Source: an uncultured Aquimonas sp. (GTDB taxonomy: Bacteria; Pseudomonadota; Gammaproteobacteria; Xanthomonadales; Xanthomonadaceae). Taken from it: a stretch of 56,199 nucleotides of DNA. The DNA lies in contig NZ_CALART010000005.1 in the NCBI RefSeq assembly GCF_937888285.1, forward strand, positions 1-56,199, in the 5' to 3' direction. The position numbers and the translations under genes were made by a program. Under the pieces are notes generated by a model. The model did no database searches. It worked only from the letters and a program-made list of their open reading frames with translations, and was not told the origin of the DNA. This document shows, one piece after another, positions 20,251 through 29,125 of the stretch (position 1 is its first letter; each line of letters opens with the position of its first letter).

Positions 20251-20272
20251 CGAATCCCGAATCCCGAATCCC
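20251..20272. repeat. Short tandem repeat (CGAATCC)3
   Basis: Three heptamer units CGAATCC lie between the converging ppa and diguanylate cyclase genes. It is noted as a small polymorphism-prone tract without a known function. Confidence 0.7.
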
Positions 20273-20314
20273 GCCTGCCACCACAGGCCTGCTCGCGAAG
20301 ACCGAGTCCGGCCT

Positions 20315-21934
20315 TCAGCCGCGCACCACCCGATTGCGGCCGCCCTTCTTGGCCGCGTACATCGCTTCGTCTGCACGCCGCAGCAGCTCTTCCGCGCCGG
20401 CCTCTGGATACCGCGCGCTGCTGACCACGCCGATGCTGGCCGTGCAGGACAACGGAGCCTCCGGACCGCTGCCGACCAGGGGCAGCAGCTCGATGCGCTC
20501 ACGCACGCGCTCGGCGAGGCGCAGGCTGGTCGCTTCGTCAGCGCCGACCAGGATCAGCACGAACTCGTCGCCGCCGAGTCGAGCCACCACGTCGCTGGCG
20601 CGCACCAGCTGCCGCAGCAGCTGGGCGACGCCGCCGAGCACGCGGTCGCCGCTGGCGTGGCCAAAGCCGTCGTTGATCTGCTTGAAGTGATCGATATCGA
20701 CGTAGACCAGGCCGAACTCCGTGCCCAGCGCACGGCGACGGTCGACCTCGTCCTGCAGCCGCGCCAGCGCCGTGCGGCGGTTGCCCAGGCCGGTGAGCGG
20801 ATCGCTCTGGGCAAGCGCGCGCATCTCGTCGCGCTGCCGACGCAGGCTGGCCAGGCGCATCATCAGCATCGAGCTGGAGGCCACGGCGATCCAGGCCGCG
20901 CCGCCGACATAGGCCTCGACCTTCCATTCGCCAAACCCGCCTGCTGCGAACACGCCCAAGGTGCTGACCACGGCCAGCGGCAGCACGCCGAGCAGGTTCG
21001 CCACCGGCAGCAGGCGCCTGCGCAAGGCACCGGGCAGACAGACCAGGACGACACCGGTGAACAGCAGGAACACGCCGACTTCGGCCCACTGGGTGAAGGC
21101 CGGGATATAGCTCCAGGGCACTCCCCAGGCCGCGACCGCAAGCAGCGCGAGCAGGCAGCAGCCGGCGGTGATCAGCAGCACGCCCTTCTCGCCGCGTCGC
21201 AGGCGTCCGGAGCGCATCATCAGGAACACGGTGATGCCGGCCACCAGCAGCGGTGAACTCAGCAGGATCCGCAGCCGCGCCTCACCGACCGGCAGCCAGG
21301 CCTCGGGGAAGCCCGAAAGCCCGGTGATCATCGCCATCCACACCACCACCAGCGCCGTATTGATCGACAGGCTGAGCAGCGAAACTTCGCGCAGTGCCAC
21401 CCAGGCCAGCGCGGTGGAGATCACCACGCTGAAGGTGATCGCCAGCATGGCGATGCGGAAGGCGAAGCGCAGCGCATCCAAGCGCTGCACCGACGCCGGT
21501 GAACCGACATCGATGACCACCGGCCAGAACTGCAGGGCGGCGCCGGACACGGCCACGCGCACCGGATTGCTGCTGCCCTGGGCGGGCACGAACACGCCGC
21601 CGACGCCGGTGCGGAAGCGCGAATCCGCGCGCGCGCCGTCGCCGTACTGGCCGCAATAGACACGATCGCCCTGGCTGATGCGCACCCGATCGACCGCGAT
21701 GCCGCTCACCAACACGGCCAGAGGCCGCGCTTCCCAGCCCACGGCCGGGGCCTCGATGCGGTAGCTGGTCCAGCCCTCGCCCTCGGCGTCGGAACAGTCC
21801 ACCGGCAGGCTGCGGACGCCTGCCGACTCGGGATGGGTGCGGATCACCGCCTCGCCCGCCGCGACGACGCTCGCCTGCAGGCACAGCACCAGCAGCGCGA
21901 GCAGGAGAGCCGCGAGGCGCGGCGCCATCGACAT
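20315..21934 (-). CDS. Membrane-bound diguanylate cyclase (periplasmic sensor, 7TM, GGDEF)
   Basis: Makes cyclic di-GMP from GTP in response to a periplasmic signal. The 539-aa protein has a signal peptide (LAALLLALLVLCLQASVVAA), a beta-rich periplasmic domain of about 130 residues, about seven membrane helices between residues 155 and 360, and a C-terminal GGDEF domain. DPLTGLGNRR opens that domain, and RLGGDEFVLIL at about residue 454 is an intact active site. RASD, five residues before GGDEF, fits the RxxD inhibitory site, so product inhibition is expected. The layout resembles 7TMR-DISM sensors. It starts 1 bp after the DUF2333 stop, so the two are co-transcribed. Confidence 0.92.
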   Translation of the reverse strand: MSMAPRLAALLLALLVLCLQASVVAAGEAVIRTHPESAGVRSLPVDCSDAEGEGWTSYRIEAPAVGWEARPLAVLVSGIAVDRVRISQGDRVYCGQYGDGARADSRFRTGVGGVFVPAQGSSNPVRVAVSGAALQFWPVVIDVGSPASVQRLDALRFAFRIAMLAITFSVVISTALAWVALREVSLLSLSINTALVVVWMAMITGLSGFPEAWLPVGEARLRILLSSPLLVAGITVFLMMRSGRLRRGEKGVLLITAGCCLLALLAVAAWGVPWSYIPAFTQWAEVGVFLLFTGVVLVCLPGALRRRLLPVANLLGVLPLAVVSTLGVFAAGGFGEWKVEAYVGGAAWIAVASSSMLMMRLASLRRQRDEMRALAQSDPLTGLGNRRTALARLQDEVDRRRALGTEFGLVYVDIDHFKQINDGFGHASGDRVLGGVAQLLRQLVRASDVVARLGGDEFVLILVGADEATSLRLAERVRERIELLPLVGSGPEAPLSCTASIGVVSSARYPEAGAEELLRRADEAMYAAKKGGRNRVVRG

Positions 21935-21935
21935 C

Positions 21936-22943
21936 TCAGCCGCGCTCCAGCAGCTGGCGCAGATCGATCACCGCGGCATTGGCGCGCGAGACGTAGTTGG
22001 CCATCACCAGCGAATGGTTGGCGAAGAAGCCGAAGGGCGAGCCGTTCAGCACCACCGGGCTGCCGAGGTCGTGCTGGCTTTCCTCCAGCTCGCGGATGAT
22101 CTGGCGCAGGCTGACCAGGGCGTTCTTGTCGCGCAGCACCGGCTCGAAATCGTGCTCGACCGCGCGCAGGAAATGCAGCAGGGCCCAGGTGGTGCCGCGG
22201 GCTTCGTAGAACACATCGTCGATCTCGGTCCACGGCGTCTGCACCATTCGGGGCGACACGCCCGGCGTGCTCTGGGTGGCGCTGCGGTCGCCGCCGCGGT
22301 CGGTATCGATGCGGATCTGCCCAACGCTGGCCGAGAGCCGCTGCGAGAGCGAGCCCAACCGCTTCTCGACCACCGCCAGCCAATCGGCGAGGTTGTCGGC
22401 GCGCGCATAGAACTGCGCGGAATAGGGATCGCTGTCGGAGAGCCGGTCGAGATAGCCCTCGACGTGGCCGATCGCCTTGCGGTACTGGCCTTCCGAGGAG
22501 GGCAGCAGCCAGCGATCGGAGGGCGTGGAGAACAGCGGATCGGCTTCCAGCAGGTCGGCGTCCTCGGTGCTCTGCGTCTGCGAGCGGCTGAATTCGTTGC
22601 GGAAGGCTTTGGCGAAGTCGCGGGTCTGCACCAGCACGCCGAACTCCCAGTTGGGCAGGTTGTCCATCAGTGCACCCGGCGGCAGTTTGTCGTTGCTGAG
22701 ATAGCCGCCGCGCTTGTCGAGCAGGGTCTCGGCGACGCGGATCAGGGCCTCGGTGCTGACCGTGCCGACCACCACCGGCTGGCCGCGTTCAGAGGCACGC
22801 GCCTTGGCATGGGCGACAACATCGAAGGCATCGGGCTCGTGATCCCACCACCACATGAAGGCGAGGATCAGCAGGGTCGGCAGGCCGATCAGCAGCGCGC
22901 CGAGCCAGGCGTAGCGGCGGGTCTTGGGGGTCGTGACGGACAT
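21936..22943 (-). CDS. DUF2333 family membrane protein
   Basis: A 335-aa protein starting at the ATG at 22943, preceded by AAGGAG with a 6-bp spacing. One N-terminal membrane helix (ALLIGLPTLLILAFMWWW, about residues 16-33) anchors a large periplasmic domain. Segments such as LPPGALMDNLPNWEFGVL, SRSQTQSTEDADLLEA and HFLRAVEHDFEPVLRDKNAL match the DUF2333 family as I remember it; its function is not known. Linkage with the cyclase gene (1-bp gap) suggests a shared envelope or signalling role, which is inference. The divergent gap to the ilv leader probably carries promoters for both directions. Confidence 0.85.
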   Translation of the reverse strand: MSVTTPKTRRYAWLGALLIGLPTLLILAFMWWWDHEPDAFDVVAHAKARASERGQPVVVGTVSTEALIRVAETLLDKRGGYLSNDKLPPGALMDNLPNWEFGVLVQTRDFAKAFRNEFSRSQTQSTEDADLLEADPLFSTPSDRWLLPSSEGQYRKAIGHVEGYLDRLSDSDPYSAQFYARADNLADWLAVVEKRLGSLSQRLSASVGQIRIDTDRGGDRSATQSTPGVSPRMVQTPWTEIDDVFYEARGTTWALLHFLRAVEHDFEPVLRDKNALVSLRQIIRELEESQHDLGSPVVLNGSPFGFFANHSLVMANYVSRANAAVIDLRQLLERG

Positions 22944-23098
22944 GGTGTACTCCTTCGCGTTGCGGGCCCGCGGTGGCGCAGCATCGCCAGGGCCGCTCGC
23001 GGGCCAGTGTAGAGGCCCCGCGTCGACACCGGTGAAGCGGCTGCGCGACCCCGCTTCGCAGCCTCGACCAAAGTCAGGCCCTAATGCCGTTTCGGCTG

Positions 23099-23104
23099 TT
23101 GACA
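23099..23104 (+). promoter_or_regulatory. Candidate -35 box for the ilv operon
   Basis: A perfect TTGACA stands upstream of the leader peptide. The -10 at 17-bp spacing (TTTTGC) is weak. If this promoter is used, the transcript would begin within a few bases of the leader ATG at 23136, making the leader peptide nearly leaderless. Confidence 0.45.
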
Positions 23105-23135
23105 CTTCGCGAAAGCCTGTGTTTTGCTGCAGCGC

Positions 23136-23279
23136 ATGAACCGGCAGCCCACCCGCCCCCGCGCTATCGCAATCCCCCGCACCGCCCAGGTGCGGGTGAC
23201 GAACGCGCGCATCGCGGCCGCAGCGCTCGCGCTCCTCGTACTCGTACTTCTTATTGGCCTGCCACCCGGCGCGGGATAG
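23136..23279 (+). CDS. ilvL: ilv operon leader peptide (attenuation)
   Basis: A 47-codon open frame directly upstream of ilvD whose C-terminal third is ALALLVLVLLIGLPPGAG. Codons 31-42 contain seven Leu, two Val and one Ile. Several are codons rare in this GC-rich genome (GTA, CTT, ATT), as expected of a sensor of charged branched-chain tRNA. Its stop (23277-23279) lies within a few bases of a segment able to pair with the terminator's 5' arm, and a strong terminator follows before ilvD. The peptide itself needs no function. It is not similar in sequence to enteric IlvL; the name reflects role and position only. Confidence 0.85.
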   Translation: MNRQPTRPRAIAIPRTAQVRVTNARIAAAALALLVLVLLIGLPPGAG

Positions 23280-23366
23280 GAAAGTACGGTCCGAAGAAAG
23301 CCTCCAGAGCAGGCCAGGATCCGAAAAAACCGAAAACCCCGCCCCGGCAACGAGGCGGGGTTTTTT
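23255..23366 (+). promoter_or_regulatory. ilv attenuator RNA: pause, antiterminator and terminator pairings
   Basis: Three pairings are visible. First, TGGCCTGC at 23255-23262 with GCAGGCCA at 23309-23316 (8 bp). Second, CCGG-C-GCGGG at 23266-23275 with CCCGC-C-CCGG at 23338-23347 (9 bp with one C/C mismatch), which uses the 5' arm of the terminator and so can act as antiterminator. Third, the terminator itself. A ribosome stalled on the Leu/Val/Ile codons (23226-23260) leaves the antiterminator strand free, whereas a ribosome at the stop codon covers it. The sequence pairings are seen; the mechanism is inferred. Confidence 0.75.
23333..23366 (+). terminator. Attenuator terminator upstream of ilvD
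   Basis: AAAACCCCGCC (23333-23343) pairs perfectly with GGCGGGGTTTT (23354-23364) around a 10-nt loop. It ends in TTTTTT, which makes this the clearest intrinsic terminator in the window, located 44 bp before the ilvD start. Confidence 0.93.
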
Positions 23367-23409
23367 ATTGCCCGCCTTCCACTCCTCCACCGCCACCAGG
23401 ACTCCCCCC

Positions 23410-25053
23410 GTGCAGAGCGACGCAATCAAGACCGGTCCCGCCCGTGCCCCCGCCCGCGCCATGCTGCGCGCCACAGGCCTGGACGACGCCGCGATCGCAA
23501 AGCCGCTGGTGGCGGTGGTTCATACCTGGTCGGACGTCAGCCCCTGCAACATCAACCTGCGCGAGTTGGCCGAGCATGTCGGCATCGGCATCAAGCGTGG
23601 CGGCGGCACGCCGATCGAGTTCAACACTATCGCCGTGACCGACGGCATCGCCATGGGCTCGGACGGCATGCGCGCCTCCCTGCCCTCGCGCGAGGTCATC
23701 GCCGATTCCATCGAGCTGGCGGTGCGCGGCCACTGCCTGGATGCGGTGGTGCTGCTGGTCGGCTGCGACAAGACCATTCCCGCCGCGGCGATGGCGCTGG
23801 GCCGGATGAACCTGCCGGGCCTCATCCTGTACGGCGGCACCATCCTGCCCGGCCGCTGCAAGGACAAGGCGGTCACCATCCAGGACGTGTTCGAGGCGGT
23901 GGGGGCGCATTCCGCCGGGCGCATCGACGAGGCCGAGCTGGCCGAGGTCGAGAAAGCGGCCTGCCCCGGCGCCGGCGCCTGCGGCGGCCAGTTCACCGCC
24001 AACACCATGGCCATGGTGCTGACCTTCCTCGGCCTGTCGCCGATGGGCCTGAACGATATCCCCGCACCGGCAACGGAGAAACGCGAGGCCGCGCAGGCCT
24101 GCGGCGAACAGGTGATGCGGCTGTTCGCGAACAATGGGCCGCTGCCGCGCGAGATCATCACGACTGAGAGCCTGCGCAATGCCGCGCGCGCGGTCTCGGC
24201 CACCGCCGGCTCGACCAATGCCGCCCTGCATCTCTTGGCGATCGCGCACGAGGCCGGCGTGGCCTTCGATCTGGAAGAGTTCCAGGCGGCATCGAGCGTG
24301 CCGGTCATTGCCGATCTCAAGCCCGGCGGCCGCTACACCGCCGCCGAGCTGTACACCATGGGCGGCACCGCCCTGGTCGCCAAAGAAATGAAGGCCGCCG
24401 GCCTGCTGGCCGATGCGCCGACAGTGACCGGGCGCAGCTTCTTCGCCGAGATCGATGCCGCACCGGCAGGCGACCCGAACCAGGATGCCGTTCGCCCGCT
24501 GAGCCATCCGCTGAAGCCCAGCGGCGGCTACTCGATCCTCTACGGCAACCTCGCGCCCGAGGGCTGCATCGTCAAGCTGGCCGGTCACGGCCGCCGTCGC
24601 CATGAAGGTCCGGCGCGCGTGTTCGATTCCGAAGACGCGGCGTTTGCCGCCGTGCAGGCGCGCGAGATCAAGGCCGGCGACATCGTGGTGATCCGCTTCG
24701 AAGGCCCGGCCGGCGGCCCCGGCATGCGCGAGATGCTGGCCGTCACCGCGGCCCTGGTCGGCCAGGGCCTGGGCAACGAGGTCGCGCTGATCACCGATGG
24801 CCGCTTCAGCGGTGCCACCCACGGCTTCATGGTCGGCCACGCCAGCCCGGAGGCCGCGCGCGGCGGCCCGATCGCGCAGCTGGCCGATGGCGACACCGTG
24901 ATCATCGACGTCGATCGGCGCGTGCTGGAAACCACCGCCGACCTCTCGCGCCGCATCCCTGCCCGCATCGCCCCGCGTGTTGAGACCGGCGTGCTGGCCA
25001 AGTACGCCCGGCTGGTCAGCTCCGCCTCGCGCGGCGCGATCACCACCGGCTGA
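23410..25053 (+). CDS. ilvD: Dihydroxy-acid dehydratase
   Basis: An iron-sulphur enzyme that dehydrates dihydroxy-isovalerate and dihydroxy-methylvalerate to the 2-keto acids of valine and isoleucine. The likely start is the GTG at 23410 (547 aa), because the upstream in-frame sequence runs through the attenuator. Cluster cysteines are visible in SPCNINLRELAEHVG, GCDKTIPAAAMALGRMN and GAGACGGQFTANTMAM. The C-terminal GRFSGATHGFMVGHASPEA block is intact. First structural gene of the ilv operon, under the attenuator; ilvC follows after 73 bp. Confidence 0.96.
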   Translation: MQSDAIKTGPARAPARAMLRATGLDDAAIAKPLVAVVHTWSDVSPCNINLRELAEHVGIGIKRGGGTPIEFNTIAVTDGIAMGSDGMRASLPSREVIADSIELAVRGHCLDAVVLLVGCDKTIPAAAMALGRMNLPGLILYGGTILPGRCKDKAVTIQDVFEAVGAHSAGRIDEAELAEVEKAACPGAGACGGQFTANTMAMVLTFLGLSPMGLNDIPAPATEKREAAQACGEQVMRLFANNGPLPREIITTESLRNAARAVSATAGSTNAALHLLAIAHEAGVAFDLEEFQAASSVPVIADLKPGGRYTAAELYTMGGTALVAKEMKAAGLLADAPTVTGRSFFAEIDAAPAGDPNQDAVRPLSHPLKPSGGYSILYGNLAPEGCIVKLAGHGRRRHEGPARVFDSEDAAFAAVQAREIKAGDIVVIRFEGPAGGPGMREMLAVTAALVGQGLGNEVALITDGRFSGATHGFMVGHASPEAARGGPIAQLADGDTVIIDVDRRVLETTADLSRRIPARIAPRVETGVLAKYARLVSSASRGAITTG

Positions 25054-25126
25054 AACCGCACCCCCGAACCTCGCCCCCGCGAACGACCCACACCTACCAC
25101 CGCACCGCCCTTCCAAGGAACCGACG

Positions 25127-26167
25127 ATGAGCCAGCCGAACAATCCAGCCGCCACCCTGCCCCGCGTCGCCATCATCGGCTACGGCAGCCAGGGCCGCGC
25201 CCACGCCCTCAATCTGCGCGACTCCGGCGCCGACGTGATCATCGGCCTGCGCCCGGGCGGCCCGACCGAGGCCAAGGCGAAAGCGGACGGTTTCACCGTC
25301 AAGTCGCCGGCAGATGCGATCCGCGAAGCCGGCCTGATCGCGGTGCTGACGCCGGACATGGTGCAGCCGCAGCTGTATCGCGAGCACATCGAGCCGAACA
25401 TCCAGAAGGGCGCTTGCCTGCTGTTCGCGCACGGCCTGAACGTGCACTACGGCGAAATCGCGCCGCGCGAGGATCTCGACGTGATCCTGGTCGCGCCCAA
25501 GGGCCCGGGCGCACTGGTCCGACGCGAGTTCGAGATCGGTCGCGGCGTGCCCTGCGTCTACGCCGTCCATGCTGACCGTTCGGGCAAGGCCGAGCAGCTG
25601 GCCCTGGCCTACTGCGCCGGCGTCGGCGGCGCGCGCGCCAAGGCGATCAAGACCACGTTCAAGGAAGAAACCGAGACCGATCTGTTCGGCGAGCAGGCGG
25701 TGCTCTGCGGTGGCGCGACCAAGCTGGTGCTCGCTGGCTGGGAAACCCTGGTCGAGGCCGGCTACCAGCCCGAGATTGCCTACTACGAGTGCCTGCACGA
25801 GCTGAAACTCATCGTCGATCTGCTCTACGACGGCGGCCTGACCCGCATGCACGAGTTCATCAGCGAGACCGCGCAGTACGGTGACCTGACCCGCGGCCCG
25901 CGCGTCATCGATGCCGACACCAAGGCCCGCATGAAGGACATCCTGACCGAGATCCAGGACGGCACCTTCGCGCGCCAGTGGATCGCCGAGTACAAGGCCG
26001 GCAACCCCGAGTACCAGCGCCTGAAGCAGGCCGATCTGGACCATCCGATCGAGAAGATCGGCAAGACCCTGCGCGCCGAGATGGCCTGGCTGAATGCCGC
26101 GCCCAAGGCCGAGACCAAGCCCGCCGCCGACGCCCCCGCCGCCAAACCGCAGGACGCCGCCGCATGA
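25127..26167 (+). CDS. ilvC: Ketol-acid reductoisomerase (class I)
   Basis: NADPH-dependent isomeroreduction of acetolactate and acetohydroxybutyrate. ATG at 25127 with AAGGAA six bases upstream gives 346 aa. The Rossmann motif is IIGYGSQGRAHALNLRDSG near the N-terminus. APKGPGALVRREFEIGRG and KEETETDLFGEQAVLCGG carry the metal-binding acidic residues, and YYECLHELKLIVDLLYDGG completes the knotted domain. The last 20 residues are a low-complexity Ala/Pro/Lys tail that is not part of the fold. The stop overlaps the ilvG start by 4 bp. Confidence 0.97.
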   Translation: MSQPNNPAATLPRVAIIGYGSQGRAHALNLRDSGADVIIGLRPGGPTEAKAKADGFTVKSPADAIREAGLIAVLTPDMVQPQLYREHIEPNIQKGACLLFAHGLNVHYGEIAPREDLDVILVAPKGPGALVRREFEIGRGVPCVYAVHADRSGKAEQLALAYCAGVGGARAKAIKTTFKEETETDLFGEQAVLCGGATKLVLAGWETLVEAGYQPEIAYYECLHELKLIVDLLYDGGLTRMHEFISETAQYGDLTRGPRVIDADTKARMKDILTEIQDGTFARQWIAEYKAGNPEYQRLKQADLDHPIEKIGKTLRAEMAWLNAAPKAETKPAADAPAAKPQDAAA

Positions 26168-27930
26168 ACGCCCGCGCCGCCCACAGCCTGGACGCGTCTG
26201 ACGCGTCGGCCGAACCCGCCGCCGCGCAGATCGCGGCGGCGGCCTTCAAGCCCGCCAAGAACGGCGCCGAACTGATGGCCCGCTGCCTTGAGGCCGAAGG
26301 CACCGAGGTGCTGTTCGGCTACCCGGGCGGCGCGATCATGCCCTTCTACGACGCGCTCACCGGCTCGCCGATGCGCCACATCCTGGTCCGCCACGAGCAG
26401 GGCGCCGCGCTCGCCGCCAACGGCTTCGCGCGCGCGTCGGGCAAGGTCGGGGTGTGCGTGGCCACCTCGGGCCCCGGTGCGTCCAACCTGGTCACCGGCA
26501 TCGCTGATGCCTTTCTGGACTCGGTGCCGATGGTGGTGCTGACCGGCCAGGTGCCCACCACCCTGATGGGCACCGATGCCTTCCAGGAGCTGGACGTCTA
26601 CGGCATGACCCTGCCGATCGTGAAGCACAGCTTCCTGCTGCGCTCGATCGAAGACATGCCCAAGGTCGTCCACGAAGCCTTCCGCATCGCCAAGAGCGGC
26701 CGGCCCGGGCCGGTGCTGATCGATTTCCCGAAAGACGTGCAGAACGCGCCGGCGCAGCATCTGCGTCCGCTGCCGCCTTCGGTGCAGGGCACCCTGCCGC
26801 AGCCCTCGGCCGCGCACCTGATCGAGGCCATCGCCGCGATCGCCTCGGCCGAACGGCCGGTGGTCTACGCGGGCCAGGGCGTGGTGCTGGGCGATGCGGT
26901 CGCCGAGTTCCGCGCCTTCGTCGAGTCGGCCCGTCTGCCGACCGTGCAGACCCTGCGCGGCCAGGGCAACCTGCCGCCCGACCATCCCTACCTGATCGGC
27001 ATGCTGGGCATGCACGGTACCCGTGCGGCAAACACGGCGGTGCAGGAATGCGACCTGCTGATCTGCGTCGGCGCCCGTTTCGACGACCGCGCCACCGGCA
27101 AGCTGAGCGAGTTCGCGCCCAACGCGCGCGTCATCCATCTGGACGCCGACCCGGCCGAGATCAGCAAGCTGCGGCGTGCCGACGTGCCGCTCTATGGCGA
27201 CTTGCGCGATTCGCTGCGCGGGCTGGCCGCGGCGCGCAGCAACTGCGAGGACTGGCACCAGCGCTGCCAGCGCATGCGCGCGCTGTCGGCGCCGCGCTAC
27301 GACGCGCCGGGCAAGGGCGTGTACGCGCCGGCCCTGCTGAAGCGCCTGTCCGAGCTGATGCCGCCCGACACCGTGGTCGCCTGCGATGTCGGCCAGCACC
27401 AGATGTGGGTGGCCCAGCACTGGCGCTTCCACCATCCGCGCAACCATCTGACCTCCGGCGCGCTGGGCACCATGGGCTTCGGCCTGCCGGCAGCGATGGG
27501 CGCGCAGTTCGGCTGCCCGGATCGGCCCGTCGTGCTGGTCTCGGGCGACGGCAGCATCATGATGAACATCCAGGAGCTGGCCACCGTCGCGCGCTGCAAG
27601 CTGCCGATCAAGATGGTGCTGCTGGACAACAGTTCGCTGGGCATGGTCCGGCAGTGGCAGGAGCTGTTCTTCGCGAAGAACTTCAGCGAGATCGACCTCT
27701 CCGACAACCCCGACTTCGCCGCGCTGACCCGCGTGTTCGGTATCCCCGCCGTGCGCCTGGAGCGCCGCGAGGACACCGAGGCCGCGCTGCGCGAGCTGAT
27801 GGCGACCCCGGGCCCTGCACTGCTGCACGTGATCATCGACGCCCGCGCCAACGTCTGGCCGCTGGTGCCACCCAACCACAGCAACGCCACCATGCTGGAC
27901 GAGACCGAAGCCCATGCGATTCCGGCTTGA
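26164..27930 (+). CDS. ilvG: Acetolactate synthase large (catalytic) subunit
   Basis: A ThDP- and FAD-dependent enzyme that condenses pyruvate with pyruvate or 2-ketobutyrate, the first common step of valine/isoleucine synthesis. The 588-aa protein has a 35-residue low-complexity extension before the family start NGAELMARCLEAEG. VRHEQGAALAANGFARASG contains the cofactor-activating Glu, and VATSGPGASNLVTGI follows it. The ThDP site GDGSIMMNIQELATVARC with its downstream NSSLGMVRQWQ is complete. Because it is followed by an IlvM-type small subunit, AHAS II naming (ilvG) is used; ilvB would be an equal label. Confidence 0.96.
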   Translation: MNARAAHSLDASDASAEPAAAQIAAAAFKPAKNGAELMARCLEAEGTEVLFGYPGGAIMPFYDALTGSPMRHILVRHEQGAALAANGFARASGKVGVCVATSGPGASNLVTGIADAFLDSVPMVVLTGQVPTTLMGTDAFQELDVYGMTLPIVKHSFLLRSIEDMPKVVHEAFRIAKSGRPGPVLIDFPKDVQNAPAQHLRPLPPSVQGTLPQPSAAHLIEAIAAIASAERPVVYAGQGVVLGDAVAEFRAFVESARLPTVQTLRGQGNLPPDHPYLIGMLGMHGTRAANTAVQECDLLICVGARFDDRATGKLSEFAPNARVIHLDADPAEISKLRRADVPLYGDLRDSLRGLAAARSNCEDWHQRCQRMRALSAPRYDAPGKGVYAPALLKRLSELMPPDTVVACDVGQHQMWVAQHWRFHHPRNHLTSGALGTMGFGLPAAMGAQFGCPDRPVVLVSGDGSIMMNIQELATVARCKLPIKMVLLDNSSLGMVRQWQELFFAKNFSEIDLSDNPDFAALTRVFGIPAVRLERREDTEAALRELMATPGPALLHVIIDARANVWPLVPPNHSNATMLDETEAHAIPA

Positions 27931-28150
27931 CCTGACCCTGCGCCCGGCCGAAGGCGCGCTGCTGCGCGTGCTGGGCACGGCCGAGCGCCGCGGCTACACG
28001 CCGCTGGCCATCGAAGGCCAGCGCTCCAACGACGGCAGCGCCTGGAATCTTGCGCTCACGCTTGAGGGCGAACGCGCCGCCGAAGGCCTGTGCCGACAGA
28101 TGGAAAAGCTCTACGACTGCCTGAAGGTGGAGGTGGCCGAATGTCCCTGA
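27914..28150 (+). CDS. ilvM: Acetolactate synthase small subunit (ACT domain, IlvM type)
   Basis: A 78-aa regulatory subunit consisting of one ACT domain: RFRLDLTLRPAEGALLRVLG as first strand and helix, RRGYTPLAIEG, and a final LCRQMEKLYDCLKVEV. It activates the large subunit and may confer feedback control; short IlvM-type subunits are often valine-insensitive, but sensitivity cannot be read here. It overlaps ilvG by 17 bp and ilvE by 10 bp, indicating tight translational coupling. Confidence 0.93.
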   Translation: MRFRLDLTLRPAEGALLRVLGTAERRGYTPLAIEGQRSNDGSAWNLALTLEGERAAEGLCRQMEKLYDCLKVEVAECP

Positions 28151-29001
28151 GCCTCTGGTACAACGGCGACATCGTGCGCGTCGACGAGATCGGCATCCAC
28201 CCGCTCGCCCACGGCCTGCACTACGGCACCGGCGTGTTCGAGGGCATCCGCGCCTACGCCACGCCGGACGGCGCCGCGGTGTTCCGCCTGCGCGACCACC
28301 TCGATCGCATGGCCCGCGGCTGCGAGGCGCTGGGCATCAGGTTTTCGATCGGCGAGTTCGAGGCGGCGACGCTGGCCGTGCTGCGCGCGAACCGGCACCG
28401 CGACGCCTACATCCGCCCGCTGGCGACCTATGCGCGCGGCGGCCTCGGGCTCGATGTCGAAGTGCTGGGCGAGGACGTGCTGGTCGCCTCGATGCCGTGG
28501 AAGCCGCATCTGGGCAGCGAGCGGGTCAGGCTCACCCACAGCCCCTACCGCCGCAACACGGCGGCGGCGATTCCGCCGCTGAAGCTCTGCGGGGCCTACG
28601 TCAACTCGATCCTGGCCAAGCGCGAGGCGACTTCGCGCGGCTTCGGCGAAGCCCTGTTCACCGACGCGCAGGGGCAGGTGGTCGAGTGCACCGGCGAAAA
28701 TGTGTTCATGGTGAAGGACGGGCGAGTGACGGCCGTCGAACACCCCGACGCCCTGCCCGGCATCACCCGCGCCACGGTGATGGAGCTGGCCGGCGCGGAG
28801 TCGCGTACGGTGTCGCTGGAAGAGCTCGCAGACGCCGACGAGATCTTCCTCACCGGCACCTCGGCCGAGATCGCCCAGGTCGGCTGGCTGGATCAGCGCG
28901 AGCTCGGCGCCAACCCGATCAGCATGGAGCTGCGGCGCCTGTACCAGCGCGTGGTGACCGGGCAGGAGGCTGCGCGCCATGGGTGGCTGACGACGTATTG
29001 A
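28141..29001 (+). CDS. ilvE: Branched-chain amino-acid aminotransferase
   Basis: A PLP enzyme that transaminates the keto acids of Val, Ile and Leu. ATG at 28141 gives 286 aa. Fold-type IV class IV aminotransferase features are seen: LHYGTGVFEGIRAY near residue 22, the PLP-lysine segment YVNSILAKREA at about residue 155, and VVECTGENVFMVKDG after it. PGITRATVMELAG and FLTGTSAEIAQV complete the family pattern. Last gene of the operon; no ilvA or leu genes are present in this window. Confidence 0.95.
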   Translation: MSLSLWYNGDIVRVDEIGIHPLAHGLHYGTGVFEGIRAYATPDGAAVFRLRDHLDRMARGCEALGIRFSIGEFEAATLAVLRANRHRDAYIRPLATYARGGLGLDVEVLGEDVLVASMPWKPHLGSERVRLTHSPYRRNTAAAIPPLKLCGAYVNSILAKREATSRGFGEALFTDAQGQVVECTGENVFMVKDGRVTAVEHPDALPGITRATVMELAGAESRTVSLEELADADEIFLTGTSAEIAQVGWLDQRELGANPISMELRRLYQRVVTGQEAARHGWLTTY

Positions 29002-29125
29002 GCGGCGCTCCGTGCGGACGCGAGGGCGGCTTGGGTGCAGCGGTGCACACGGCTTTGCGATGAAGGCAGGTGCGGGACCGGGGCGCGCTTGGAATAGAGG
29101 GGACCGGGGCCGGTGTTGAGCGCAT

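Noticed and set aside
25825..27978. 717-codon antisense frame opposite ilvC/ilvG
   Set aside because: Shadow of well-identified ilv genes, rich in His/Arg/Gln with no recognisable fold.
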